From Leptospira langatensis (lineage in GTDB: Bacteria; Spirochaetota; Leptospiria; Leptospirales; Leptospiraceae): 64,000 bases of DNA. The notes under the pieces are model-generated. The model made no database searches. It saw nothing but the letters and a program-made list of their open reading frames with translations, and was not told the DNA's origin. The stretch covers positions 62,001 to 126,000 of the forward strand of contig NZ_RQER01000004.1 of assembly GCF_004770615.1 (NCBI RefSeq), in the 5' to 3' direction. The position numbers and the translations under genes are program-made. Below, piece by piece: positions 7,531-16,718 of the stretch (position 1 is its first letter; every line of letters starts with the position of its first letter).

Positions 7531-9141
7531 CTATTTTCCCGTATTAGAGATCTTGAATTGGTTCACAAGCATGGTCAGACCGGCAGCCAGATCCTGCAAA
7601 GACTGAGACAACTTGGAAACACTGCTGGCATCCTTAGCCCCGTCGAGAGAAGCAGTGGAAATACCGTTGATATTCTTAGTTACATCGTTGGAAGTAAGAG
7701 ATGTTTGACTTACGTTAGCCGCAATTTCTTTAGTAGTTATAGACTGTTCCTCTACCGCAGATGCGATGCTTCCACTGATCTCGTTCACTTCAGCGATCAC
7801 GCTCGTGATCTTGCCAATCGATTCGATGACTTTCTCTGTACTCTTTTGGATAGCGGATATCTTGCTCTTGATCTCTTCGGAAGATTCTGCCGATTGACGA
7901 GCAAGCTCCTTCACCTCGGAGGCGACCACGGCAAAGCCTTTACCGGCCTCTCCCGCACCAGCTGCTTCAATTGCCGCATTCAAAGCCAATAGCTTGGTTT
8001 GAGCGGCGATATTGGAAATACTTTCGATCACATTCCCGATCTCGTTCGCATTCTCTCCGAGTTCCTTCACTACGCGGCTTGTCTCGATAGCAGTCGAATT
8101 TGCTTCTCTTGCGATCTTAGCGGAATCTGCGGCTTTCTTCGCAACTTCTCCTACGGATACGGACATCTCTTCTATAGAGCTGGATACAACGTTCAAATTC
8201 TGGTTCATCTGGGTTGCTGCCGCCGCGATCGTCTGAGATTGCTGGGACATCTCTTCGATCCCAGAAGAAAGATTTAAGCTCGCTCCGGAAAGATCTTGAG
8301 AAGATGCAAACAGTATATCCCCGTTTTCCTTCAGTCGGGAGATCAATGCAGCCGTATTGATCAGCATATTCAGGATCGCTTTACCTAATTCCCCAACTTC
8401 GTCGTTACGATTATGAGCGATATTGACCGAAAGATCACCAGTTGCAATTTTGTTCGTGATATCCGTTGCTTCTTTCAGAGGTTTTAGAATATAGGAAATG
8501 AAATAAAATCCTAAACCGACCTGTATCAATGCGAACGTACTAGCGATACCGATCGAAATAACCGGATCCATCTTGAATAGTTCCGAAACAGTGAGAAGCC
8601 CAAGTCCCAAGACGGTAAAAAGTACGAACGAAGTGAGCTTCATTCGAATGGATATTTTTCTCTTTCGCGTAGGCTCTAAAGTCCTCTTACCTGCAAGAAT
8701 GTCCGTGTATAATTTTGAAGCGTCCTCTACCTGTTGGCGAGAAGGAGATCTCCGTACCGACATGAATCCTACGATATTCCCATTCTCCACCTTCGGCGCT
8801 ACGTTTGCATCGACCCAATAGTGGTCCCCGTTTTTAGAGCGATTCTTTACTATACCTCTCCAAGGCTTACCGCTTTGGATGGTATCCCAAAAATCCTTGA
8901 ATACGCTCCTTGGAATATCCGGGTGCCTAACAATATTGTGGGGCTTCCCGATGATCTCATCCTCTACGAGACCGGCAATATCCAGGAAATCCTTATTAGC
9001 ATACGTTACTCTACCCTTAAGGTCCGTCATAGAAACGAGGGTAGTCCCCTCTTTCATGAGCCTTTCCTGGTCCGTTACGCTACCGGACATCTGCTTTCTC
9101 TCGCCTTCTTTTTCCTTGCTTTCAAAAATGAAACCTAACAT
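7531..9141 (-). CDS. methyl-accepting chemotaxis protein with Aer-like PAS domain
   Basis: A 536-residue receptor without a periplasmic sensor. An N-terminal PAS domain (about 30-135) carries the Aer-type signature NIVRHPDIP and GKPWRGIVKNRSKNGDHYWV, which in Aer relatives binds FAD and senses redox state or oxygen. Two hydrophobic segments (about 170-186 and 194-217) form a hairpin anchor, followed by HAMP (about 218-270) and a long signalling domain whose tip reads AAQTKLLALNAAIEAAGAGEAGKGFAVVA, broken here only for description. Start has a GAGGAG ribosome site. Its position between cheW and cheB suggests a dedicated receptor for this CheA. Aerotaxis or energy taxis is the likely role; the ligand is inferred. 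Confidence 0.93.
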   Translation of the reverse strand: MLGFIFESKEKEGERKQMSGSVTDQERLMKEGTTLVSMTDLKGRVTYANKDFLDIAGLVEDEIIGKPHNIVRHPDIPRSVFKDFWDTIQSGKPWRGIVKNRSKNGDHYWVDANVAPKVENGNIVGFMSVRRSPSRQQVEDASKLYTDILAGKRTLEPTRKRKISIRMKLTSFVLFTVLGLGLLTVSELFKMDPVISIGIASTFALIQVGLGFYFISYILKPLKEATDITNKIATGDLSVNIAHNRNDEVGELGKAILNMLINTAALISRLKENGDILFASSQDLSGASLNLSSGIEEMSQQSQTIAAAATQMNQNLNVVSSSIEEMSVSVGEVAKKAADSAKIAREANSTAIETSRVVKELGENANEIGNVIESISNIAAQTKLLALNAAIEAAGAGEAGKGFAVVASEVKELARQSAESSEEIKSKISAIQKSTEKVIESIGKITSVIAEVNEISGSIASAVEEQSITTKEIAANVSQTSLTSNDVTKNINGISTASLDGAKDASSVSKLSQSLQDLAAGLTMLVNQFKISNTGK

Positions 9142-9150
9142 ATCGTCTCC

Positions 9151-9603
9151 TCACTCTTCTTCTAGTCGAAGCAATTCTTCCCTGTTCAAAATGATCATTG
9201 TTTTACTTTTTAAAATAGTTACGCTTTGTATAAACTTACCTTCTCTCTCGCTAATATGAGAAGGACAACTCTCGAGATCCCTATCCGCAATCTCGACGAT
9301 ATCCGCAATAGAATCGGAAAGGATCGCGAAAGACTCTTTCTTCCCCTTTAAACGAATGAGAGAATACTTCAGATCATTGTATCCTGCGGATCCTGTTTCT
9401 TTTCCCAAAAGGGATCGGAGATTCAGGATCGTTACTAGATCACCGCGAAGATTCACAATCCCTTCTATATAAGAAGGAGCATGTGGGATCCTTAATATTC
9501 TCTTATTGTGATCGACTTCCTTACATCCCTCCAAAGGAATACCAAAGGTTTCCGATCCGAGTAAAAAGGATAAGTACTGTCTTTTATCGCTCGATTCACT
9601 CAT
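9151..9603 (-). CDS. cheW: chemotaxis coupling protein CheW
   Basis: A 150-residue single CheW (SH3-like) domain that links receptors to CheA. It begins with YLSFLLGSETFGIPLEGCKE, contains RIPHAPSYIEGIVNLRGDL (the canonical NLRG loop), and LIRLKGKKESFAILSDSIA followed by a C-terminal segment. Length is normal. Its ATG overlaps the cheA stop by 8 bases, indicating translational coupling, and the receptor gene follows after 9 bases. Confidence 0.94.
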   Translation of the reverse strand: MSESSDKRQYLSFLLGSETFGIPLEGCKEVDHNKRILRIPHAPSYIEGIVNLRGDLVTILNLRSLLGKETGSAGYNDLKYSLIRLKGKKESFAILSDSIADIVEIADRDLESCPSHISEREGKFIQSVTILKSKTMIILNREELLRLEEE

Positions 9604-12148
9604 AGACTTGCTCCGAAGTAATTTCTCTCCTCGACGAAGTATTCTTTATTTCGTCGAGCATCCGTACTGGATCGATGACGATCACAGTTTGTCCGGAAAC
9701 GATCCCGCTGCCGATCTCTCCCGAAGATTGATCCTCGTTCTTCGTGAAGGCGCCGATCTCCTCGATCACATTGTGGATTTCGTGAACTAGGATCCCTTTT
9801 TTACCTTTGCCAGTGTGAACCAGTATCATCGTACGTTCAGAAGCATGGTCTTTACACTGAATGCGGAAGTATCGATCCAATCTGCAAAGCTCTATCACTT
9901 CACCACGATATTGAATTAGCTCACGATCCAAGATCTTCTCGAAGTTCTGCGGATCGATTTGTTCGATACGGATCACTAAGCTGGAATCGGTCGCGAACAA
10001 CTGAGGGCCAACGGAAAAAAGTAAGTAATGCGCTTTAGAGCTATCTTTTACTAACTGATTCGAACGAAGCTCATCCTTAATGTTGGCTTGCAACTTCAGG
10101 AATTTGCTAATTCCTGAAATATCAAGGATCAAAGCAACGTTCCCATCTCCCAGGATAGCTGCGCCCGTATAGAGATTTATCTTTGCGAGATCCTTAGATA
10201 GAGGTTTTACTACGATCTCTTCCGGGTTCTCTATCTCTTCTACGAGAAGTCCGAACCGATGCTTTTCGGTATGGACCACTACAACATATTTATTCTCAGT
10301 GACTTCGGAATCCGATGCGGACAATCCGAGTTCTTTCCCCATTTCGATTAAAGGAAGAAGATGGCCTCTGAGTTGATAGACTTGCTTATTCTCGACATAA
10401 GAGATCATCTTCCGATCCGTCAGGATCAGCTCGGAAATATTCTGTTGCGGGATAGCGAATAACATTCCCGATATGCGGACCATCTGACAGTTAATAATGG
10501 AAAGAGTCTGAGGAAGAGATGCGGTTACACAAGTGCCTCTTCCCTCTTGTGAAGTAATGGAAACAGTTCCACCAGCCTTCTGAAAATTCATCTTCACTAC
10601 ATCCATGCCGACTCCTCGACCGGATGTAGAAGAAACTGATTTTGCTGTGCTAAAACCGGGAGTAAAGATCAGCTCGGATAATTCTTCCTGAGATTTTCTC
10701 AGGATCTCCTCCTGGCTGAACAAGTTCTTTTCGAGTGCCTTGGCCTTGATCCTTTCGTAGCTCAAGCCTTTGCCATCATCTTCCACCTTGAGAATCACAT
10801 TTCCTCCACGCAGCGATGCGGAGAGAAGCACCTTGCCCCTTCTAGATTTTCCTTCCGCCAAACGCTCCTTAGGAGATTCTATTCCATGATCTACGGCATT
10901 CCGGATCATATGAGTGATCGGGTCGGAAATGGAATCGATAATATTCTTATCCAGTTCTACTTCCCCACCCTCTAAGACTAAATCTATCTCTTTGCCTGTA
11001 GTATTTTCCAGATCGTGGATCAGCCTAGGAATTCTCTTATACAATGTCTCCAGCTTTTGCAACCGAGTTCGCATAACGCTTTCCTGAGAGGATGTGATCA
11101 ATTGACTCAGGTTCCGTACGATAGAAAGCAAAGAAGGATCATCGTACGATTCGATCCTTTGCAGGAGTTGGTTCCGAACTATGATCGTCTCTCCCGCAAG
11201 ATTGATCATATGGTCCAGTAGATGCAGCGGGATTTTTAGATATGTCTCCGCAGGCATTTCTTTTTGTTTAGACACGATGCTCGAAACAAGATTGGAAGCC
11301 GCCTCTTCCTTCTGGGTCGCCTGCACTGGAGAAGAAGAAGTTCGATCCTCCTTCTCTTCGAATTTAAAAATAGTAGAGGCTGATAAAAGGCGGATCGGAG
11401 AATTCTTTAAAAGGGTTTCTCTTTCTCCGGAATGCAATAGAAGCGCATAATCGACATTCTTATGAGAACCGTTAGAAGAATCTGAACTTGCGCTTCCGTT
11501 TACAAACGGTCCGTGACTTAGTATTTTTGCAAATTTTAGTAATGTGTCGACTGGAACAGAACCGTTTTTGCTTTCAGATCCCTTTGAGAGGAATTTCACC
11601 AGAAAAAGGCTTAAATGTTCCTGCTCCGCTATTTCTAGATAGCGTTTCGGGATTAATATCTTTCCATCCTTAAACGAAACATCCCCATTTTCGATGGGAG
11701 CGGTTTTTTTCTTTTTCGGAAGGGAGAAGAATCCGAATGCCGGTTTAGCATCTTCTTCTTTCTTTGTTTCCGGCGTTAGTAGAAATCCTTCTATCTTAGA
11801 GATCAATTCATCAACCTCTTTTGTATCTACGTTTCCTTGTTGCTCGTTCAATTCCTTAAGCATATCCAGACAACGCAAATACAGAGAGATCTCCTCCGAC
11901 GAAGGTTTGGTTTCCGTCTTTCTCTTAATATTCAGTAGATTCTCGAAGGAATGAGCCAAGTTCGTGATAGAAGGTAAGTTAAAAATGGCCGAATTCCCTT
12001 TGATCGTGTGGATTGCCCTAAAAAGACTGTTCATTCGGTCAGGATGATATTCCTTCTCTAGCTCCAATACGGATTCTTCTGCGATATCCATAAGTTCTCT
12101 CGTCTCAACGAGATAATCTTTCAACAGATTTTCGTAATCAACTTCCAT
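9596..12148 (-). CDS. cheA: chemotaxis histidine kinase CheA with extra CheW-like domain
   Basis: An 850-residue CheA, about 150-200 residues longer than typical. The Hpt domain has phospho-acceptor His47 in AIHTIKGNSAIF. After a long charged linker come the dimerisation helices, then the ATPase domain with N-box NAVDHGIESPKER, G1 VEDDGKGLS, and G2 TSGRGVGMDVVK. A regulatory CheW-like domain follows, and a second CheW-like domain fills the last 140 residues (from SKAHYLLFSVGPQLFATD to VIVIDPVRML), accounting for the extra length. No separate CheY-binding P2 domain is clear. It heads the cheA-cheW-mcp-cheB-cheR-cheY run and lies about 50 bases after a small Cys-rich gene. It controls CheY and CheB by phosphorylation. 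Confidence 0.95.
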   Translation of the reverse strand: MEVDYENLLKDYLVETRELMDIAEESVLELEKEYHPDRMNSLFRAIHTIKGNSAIFNLPSITNLAHSFENLLNIKRKTETKPSSEEISLYLRCLDMLKELNEQQGNVDTKEVDELISKIEGFLLTPETKKEEDAKPAFGFFSLPKKKKTAPIENGDVSFKDGKILIPKRYLEIAEQEHLSLFLVKFLSKGSESKNGSVPVDTLLKFAKILSHGPFVNGSASSDSSNGSHKNVDYALLLHSGERETLLKNSPIRLLSASTIFKFEEKEDRTSSSPVQATQKEEAASNLVSSIVSKQKEMPAETYLKIPLHLLDHMINLAGETIIVRNQLLQRIESYDDPSLLSIVRNLSQLITSSQESVMRTRLQKLETLYKRIPRLIHDLENTTGKEIDLVLEGGEVELDKNIIDSISDPITHMIRNAVDHGIESPKERLAEGKSRRGKVLLSASLRGGNVILKVEDDGKGLSYERIKAKALEKNLFSQEEILRKSQEELSELIFTPGFSTAKSVSSTSGRGVGMDVVKMNFQKAGGTVSITSQEGRGTCVTASLPQTLSIINCQMVRISGMLFAIPQQNISELILTDRKMISYVENKQVYQLRGHLLPLIEMGKELGLSASDSEVTENKYVVVVHTEKHRFGLLVEEIENPEEIVVKPLSKDLAKINLYTGAAILGDGNVALILDISGISKFLKLQANIKDELRSNQLVKDSSKAHYLLFSVGPQLFATDSSLVIRIEQIDPQNFEKILDRELIQYRGEVIELCRLDRYFRIQCKDHASERTMILVHTGKGKKGILVHEIHNVIEEIGAFTKNEDQSSGEIGSGIVSGQTVIVIDPVRMLDEIKNTSSRREITSEQVYE

Positions 12149-12201
12149 AACAATTTATCTACCGAATATAAATTCAAAAACAAAACTAACGTTAACTCTG
12201 C

Positions 12202-12582
12202 TTACTCAAGTCGCATCGGATAACGTATACCACTCTCAAGCACATTTTCGCAAATCGAACATTCCACACATCGCTTTCTATTTTCCAGACACAATTCCGC
12301 AGCTATTCGTTGGGAATTCCCGACATCCAATGATCTCACCTTCAAAAGCAAGAAGTATAGCGCTTCGGCTCTGGACATGAATGTTCTTTTCATGATCGAA
12401 GCCTCTTTCTCGGAATAGGCACTCTGATAGGAATCAGCCCATTCCGCTTCACCTATATTCCACCAATCCGGGACCGCATTCTGAATGTCATCGTAGAGCC
12501 GGTTATACCGATCCAGAAGGATAAGCACTGCATACTTTCTCAGCTTATCTTCCAAATCTCTGCTTCCTGAGGATCCAGACAT
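12202..12582 (-). CDS. small Cys-rich hypothetical protein in chemotaxis operon
   Basis: A 126-residue soluble protein, mainly helical, unrecognised. Near the C-terminus it has a cysteine cluster (CLENRKRCVECSICENV, four Cys within about 20 residues) that could hold a metal or form disulfides. It has no signal peptide. It is 6 bases downstream of the receiver/ATPase hybrid gene and about 50 bases upstream of cheA on the same strand, so it is probably expressed with chemotaxis genes. A role in redox signalling alongside the PAS receptor is possible but purely inferential. Confidence 0.65.
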   Translation of the reverse strand: MSGSSGSRDLEDKLRKYAVLILLDRYNRLYDDIQNAVPDWWNIGEAEWADSYQSAYSEKEASIMKRTFMSRAEALYFLLLKVRSLDVGNSQRIAAELCLENRKRCVECSICENVLESGIRYPMRLE

Positions 12583-12588
12583 AGGTTC

Positions 12589-13881
12589 TTAAACTTCCTT
12601 CTCGGACAGGACCGGTAGAAAGATCTCCGACATGACGCAAGGCTCTATGCAGGCCGAAGTATGGTCGGACACATTATGAATATTAAATATGCCCCTATGT
12701 TTGCTTACGATCAGTTCGACTGCCGTCAACCCCAGTCCCATTCCGTATTGCTCCAGGTCGGTAAATTCCTCTACAGGAGGAAGGAGCCGAAAGAAAGGAC
12801 GAGTAACTAGTATTTCCTTGTGCTCCTCGTCGACAAGATGCTGATGGGTGATCACACCGTTTTTGACCGCTATGCAAAAATATCCGTCTATACGGCCGAA
12901 ATAAATATCTACAAAAGTTCCTTTTTTAGAATATTTTAATGCATTTAAGATCAGTTCTTCAAAGGCGATCTGTATCCATTCCTCGTTTAATCTTAAGGAT
13001 TCACAAGCCTTCGTGGATGAGAAACGCATCTTCAAGTCTTTCTTTTCAAGGTAGGGAAGAAATATCTGAGATCTTTTGCTTAAGGAGCTGATCAACTCGT
13101 TTATGCTAATGGTGTCCAGCTTAGGCTCTTCTGCGGCTAAGGTGAGGATCTTAGATAAGCCATCGATCTGTTTTCTCAGGACCTCTTGATTAGAATAGAG
13201 GAGATTGAGTATCTCATTATTTACAAGAGCCCCATTATCCGTAGTCTTATGGCCCATTTTCAAAAGATCAAGTAAGGAAAGAATGCTCCCAATACCGGAT
13301 CCTTGAGAAAAAGAAGTGCTAAGGGATTTAATCGTGGAAATAGACAAAGCGCTCTGATCCGACTTTCGGATAGAATCTTTATACGTTAACCAATCCAACT
13401 GCTCCTTTAATACATCCCTGTTGGATCTTTCCACATTACTTTGGAAATCTCGTAAACCGTTGTATTGGTAAGCCAATGTAATAGCTCGATTAAATGATTC
13501 TCTATCCACCGGTTTGATCAAATAATCGAAAACTCCCAGCTTCATCACATCTATGATCTTGTCCGGCTCCTCCAGTGCGGATTGGACTACGATCACCGCA
13601 TCCGGATCTGCTTCCTTTAAACTCTTGATGAAAGTAGCTCCGTCCTGCTCAGGCATAAACAGATCGATAAAATATATGGAGTAAGGCTCTTTTGCCGCCT
13701 GGACTTTTTCCATTCCGAGCTTTCCGTTCGAAACTATATCGAACTCCCAGTTCATCTTTCTACAATACTGATCGTAAAGTAACGCGATCTCGGACGAATC
13801 TTCGAGGATCAAAATTTTTCCCAAGCCCGAATGTCCGGAAACAACCTGCACATCTTCTACTTGATCTAACTCGCCGTTCAT
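12589..13881 (-). CDS. response regulator fused to HATPase domain
   Basis: The protein has an N-terminal receiver domain (ILILEDSSE, phospho-acceptor Asp in FIDLFMPEQDG, Lys in YLIKPVD), a helical linker, and a C-terminal GHKL ATPase-like domain with an N-box FEELILNALKYS and G2 YGMGLGLTAVE. The G1 box is degenerate (VKNGVI instead of DxGxG), and no H-box with a phospho-acceptor His is visible in the linker. It may therefore be a hybrid that receives a phosphate but does not autophosphorylate. The frame is open to a TTG at 13899, but the ATG at 13881 (MNGELDQVE, preceded by AGAGAG) is preferred, giving 430 residues. It is the first gene of the chemotaxis operon. Confidence 0.82.
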   Translation of the reverse strand: MNGELDQVEDVQVVSGHSGLGKILILEDSSEIALLYDQYCRKMNWEFDIVSNGKLGMEKVQAAKEPYSIYFIDLFMPEQDGATFIKSLKEADPDAVIVVQSALEEPDKIIDVMKLGVFDYLIKPVDRESFNRAITLAYQYNGLRDFQSNVERSNRDVLKEQLDWLTYKDSIRKSDQSALSISTIKSLSTSFSQGSGIGSILSLLDLLKMGHKTTDNGALVNNEILNLLYSNQEVLRKQIDGLSKILTLAAEEPKLDTISINELISSLSKRSQIFLPYLEKKDLKMRFSSTKACESLRLNEEWIQIAFEELILNALKYSKKGTFVDIYFGRIDGYFCIAVKNGVITHQHLVDEEHKEILVTRPFFRLLPPVEEFTDLEQYGMGLGLTAVELIVSKHRGIFNIHNVSDHTSACIEPCVMSEIFLPVLSEKEV

Positions 13882-14114
13882 ATTTTCTCTCTTTTGCAAA
13901 CCCCACTCAATTTCTTCCGGAAGGAAGACCGGGATAGCGATTGAACAATTTTTACAGACTGGAGGTAAACCGAAAATATTACGGTTAGCTAATATTTTGT
14001 AATGAGCGAAAATCTCAACTCAATAGACCTGTGATTGAAGTGACACAAAGAGAACAGTGCTTGTGTAAAAAGTCATAAATTTAACTCCACTAGTAACGGA
14101 TAAGTGGATAAAAA

Positions 14115-14128
14115 TTGACAAAGATCAA
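14115..14128. promoter_or_regulatory. FNR/CRP-family-like half-site palindrome
   Basis: TTGACAAAGATCAA matches the TTGAY-N4-RTCAA pattern bound by FNR/CRP-family regulators. It lies in the 390-base divergent region between the chemotaxis operon and the PilZ gene. A single match can arise by chance, and the first six bases also resemble a -35 box, so this is a candidate only. Confidence 0.3.
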
Positions 14129-14148
14129 TATTTTACTTGGGAGACGAA

Positions 14149-14179
14149 CCATTGAAAAAAGAGAAATTTTTTTCGATGG
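14149..14179. promoter_or_regulatory. A/T-rich hairpin in divergent intergenic region
   Basis: CCATTGAAAAAA and TTTTTTCGATGG form a 12-bp stem with one mismatch around a short loop. It lies about 100 bases before the PilZ gene start. The rest of the 13882-14275 region is AT-rich and must hold the promoters of both the chemotaxis operon and the PilZ gene; I could not fix -10/-35 boxes with confidence. Confidence 0.35.
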
Positions 14180-14275
14180 CTTATTACAATACGTTAGAAC
14201 ATATTATAAGATGATGTGGAGGTTATTTCATTTTTTCGTCGGACATTACTATATAGACTACGTTTGAGAAATCCA

Positions 14276-15493
14276 ATGAGCGCCCGAAAAACACAAGGAA
14301 GAGAATACGATACTTTATCCGATCATTCCGTGATCTATAAGATCATAAAATCCTTCCTTTATATGGAAAAACTAGGGATTAAAGGCGGATCCAGCGCGGA
14401 CAAATGCGAAATTATCAATATTTCCAACAATTCCGAAATGATAACCGTTCGTTTTTCGGACAACTTCCAACCGGCCTCAAACGAAAGGATCCTTCTGCAA
14501 AAGACCCTGAAAAAGCATATAGAGTTAAATTGCAGGACAATAAACCGTATCGCGAATAACGAATTCACACTCCAAATAGAATCTATTCATATAGCTAAAG
14601 AGAACCGAAAGGACGATCGTATCTTTATTAGAAACGATTCCGTATTCGCAACCAACGTAGTATATCATCCGAAACAATTCGAATTAAACCATCACACTTC
14701 TCCGAACCTTATGCGAACGATCTTGGAAACCTTTAGCCAGGACTTGAATCATCCGAAGTTCGGGGAAATAAAGATCGGGTCCTTCGAACGAGGCCAAGAA
14801 CTAAAATTTAATATCGTTAGAAAGACCAAAAAGATCTTCTTCATTCCTGACACGAGCAAAACGAGTTCCTACACGGAGAACCTTCCTCAGTTCGTGAATT
14901 ATATAACTTACTTCGGCAAGAATATATTGTCCGCCATCCGCAGATATAGGAACGAATCCATCACTTCCGAACTTATACTTCCTATCCTTTTCGATAAAAA
15001 TGATAAGGATTCGTACCCGAAGGCATACCTGTGGGTACAAAGCAAGGTGGAGCCTATCTTAGCGGAAGATCTTCCCGAACTCTATGCCTTAGCCAATAAG
15101 GTCTCAGAAAAAATAGAAAGTTCCGATTCTGTCAAAGCAACCAATCGATTCGATATTCTGGACATTTCCGAATCGGGCGCCCGAATCAAGATAAGCGATA
15201 AAAATATAATATATTGTCTATATCCCTGTGAAACACTCAAGTTCGACTTAGTATTCAAAGGAAAGCCCCCGATCCCAATAAACGGAAAGATCTGCTGGCG
15301 CACGATGGACAGAAAGGGAAAATTATATCTTGGGCTCAAATTCGAACAGGAGAAAGAACTCCTACCTAGCTTAAGAAAACTAGAATATAATATCCAATCG
15401 CTTCGGAACAAAATGCACGCCAAGAGCGATCAGAACTCTTCGCTCGTTAAGATCTATCGGAGTCCGAACGCAAGAAAGAGAAAGTCAAAATAG
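14276..15493 (+). CDS. PilZ-domain protein (leptospiral DUF1577-like)
   Basis: A 405-residue soluble protein. The first 270 residues are not recognisable beyond resemblance to leptospiral DUF1577 proteins. The C-terminal part has a PilZ-like region: ATNRFDILDISESGARIKIS and later KGKPPIPINGKICWR and KLYLGLKFEQ, that is the DxSxxG core and the closing beta strands. The N-terminal RxxxR of c-di-GMP binding PilZ is not obvious, so ligand binding is uncertain. The frame is open to a GTG at 14216, but ATG 14276 is chosen as the more usual start; both have weak ribosome sites. It stands alone, divergent from the chemotaxis operon. A similar-sized protein is encoded at 49.2-50.4 kb. Confidence 0.7.
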   Translation: MSARKTQGREYDTLSDHSVIYKIIKSFLYMEKLGIKGGSSADKCEIINISNNSEMITVRFSDNFQPASNERILLQKTLKKHIELNCRTINRIANNEFTLQIESIHIAKENRKDDRIFIRNDSVFATNVVYHPKQFELNHHTSPNLMRTILETFSQDLNHPKFGEIKIGSFERGQELKFNIVRKTKKIFFIPDTSKTSSYTENLPQFVNYITYFGKNILSAIRRYRNESITSELILPILFDKNDKDSYPKAYLWVQSKVEPILAEDLPELYALANKVSEKIESSDSVKATNRFDILDISESGARIKISDKNIIYCLYPCETLKFDLVFKGKPPIPINGKICWRTMDRKGKLYLGLKFEQEKELLPSLRKLEYNIQSLRNKMHAKSDQNSSLVKIYRSPNARKRKSK

Positions 15494-15670
15494 GCGGTAT
15501 TAGAAGAAGACATTCTTCCAGGAATGAACCTCGATGAATATGCAGATGGTGTGATCGCAGAGCTGCAAAAGAATAAATTGGAGAGCACTACGGAATTCTC
15601 CTCCAAAAATGGACAGGCATCCAGAGAGAAAAAAGATCAAATTTTTATACTGCCAAATTCTAGGAGATAG
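15494..15670 (+). pseudogene. decayed 3' end of an SDR-like gene
   Basis: Directly after the PilZ stop, the same frame stays open and reads EDILPGMNLDEYADGVIAEL followed by QKNKLESTTEF before a stop at 15668-15670. The only ATG (15524) would give 48 residues. The segment looks like the C-terminal tail of a short-chain dehydrogenase (a helix after the substrate loop), with no catalytic part. I read it as a gene remnant; the SDR assignment is weak. The remaining bases to 15755 show nothing I recognise. Confidence 0.35.
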
Positions 15671-15755
15671 GGAAATATTTCTCCCGAATAATTGTATTTT
15701 TCTATTTGAGATAGCTGAAGCACACTGACATAAGAGCTTTATCTAGTTGCTTACA

Positions 15756-16712
15756 TTAAGTCTCTGATTTTTTCATCGTCACCAATGTGATCAAAAAGAA
15801 AAAACCATCTCCTGCAGTAGCAATAATGCGGAATGAGATGGTTGTAGCAAGAGCAATCCCCGGATCAAATTGCAATCCCAAACCAGTTGCGAGAGCTGCA
15901 TCCCTTACACCTAAACCAGCAGGTGCACCTGGAAGGAGATAGCCAATAATCCAAGACGATGCAAACACATACGTTAAGAATAAAATATCATTTGCAGGAA
16001 CGTGAAATGCAAAGTTTATAATTAATGAAAGCAATAGCCCTGATATCAAGAACGTAAGTAAATCAAAGAAAACTACGAAGACTAATGCGTAGATCTTAGG
16101 AGCCTTAAGCGGGTTACCACCCGTAATTTTTAACAATAAGGGAATACGCATGCGATTTACTAAGGGAACGAAGAAAGGAAATAGAATTATTCCTAGTAAT
16201 AGTAAAATTGGAATGATCTCTATTCTCATAGAAAAGGATCGTTCTTTCGAAAGGAGAAAGCCTAAAAAGCTAACAAAAAAACCTGTTCCGGTCAAGATAA
16301 GGGTTTCATAAAAGATAGTCTGCAAAGAAACAAACTTAGGCACCCCATGTTTTGCGGCCATATAAAGTCTTCCTAAATGATGGCCGACATTACCGGGCAA
16401 ATATTTCCCGAACTGGGTCAAAAGACTGATTCGGATCGCATTGAAGGGTGAAAGAAAATCGCCGTATTCGTTAAGCAAAAGAGACCAGTTAAGTCCTGCG
16501 ATAATCATATTTATACAGTATAAGAAAAAGCATACCGAGAAAATAAGCGCCGTCTTAACATTCCAATCAATAGACGGAAACCTTCCTATACTGCCTTTCA
16601 AATAATACGCAAAGTATAACACACTCGCGATCACAATAATCGACTTAATAATCGTTGTAAAAACTTTTGCTTTTGATCTTTCGCCGTTCTTTATACTATT
16701 ACTTTCATTCAT
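15756..16712 (-). CDS. flippase-like membrane protein (LPG synthase TM region / UPF0104)
   Basis: A 318-residue polytopic membrane protein with about eight hydrophobic segments. The family signature is visible: FGKYLPGNVGHHLGRLYMA in the first half and LLPGAPAGLGVRDAAL near the C-terminus. These belong to the AglD/YbhN/MprF-N family, many of which handle polyprenyl- or phospholipid-linked substrates. The catalytic (aminoacyl transferase) domain of MprF is absent. The gene is visibly AT-richer than its surroundings and sits back-to-back with a micro-lipoprotein and an FkbM methyltransferase, which suggests an acquired surface-glycan or lipid patch. The exact substrate is unknown. Confidence 0.85.
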   Translation of the reverse strand: MNESNSIKNGERSKAKVFTTIIKSIIVIASVLYFAYYLKGSIGRFPSIDWNVKTALIFSVCFFLYCINMIIAGLNWSLLLNEYGDFLSPFNAIRISLLTQFGKYLPGNVGHHLGRLYMAAKHGVPKFVSLQTIFYETLILTGTGFFVSFLGFLLSKERSFSMRIEIIPILLLLGIILFPFFVPLVNRMRIPLLLKITGGNPLKAPKIYALVFVVFFDLLTFLISGLLLSLIINFAFHVPANDILFLTYVFASSWIIGYLLPGAPAGLGVRDAALATGLGLQFDPGIALATTISFRIIATAGDGFFFLITLVTMKKSET

Positions 16713-16718
16713 CTAACA

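Noticed and set aside
7513..7992. 159-codon plus-strand open frame opposite the chemoreceptor gene
   Set aside because: It is entirely antisense to the conserved signalling domain of the receptor and has no recognisable protein features.
14115..14120. TTGACA read as a -35 promoter box
   Set aside because: No acceptable -10 box lies 16-18 bases downstream; the palindrome reading is at least as good.
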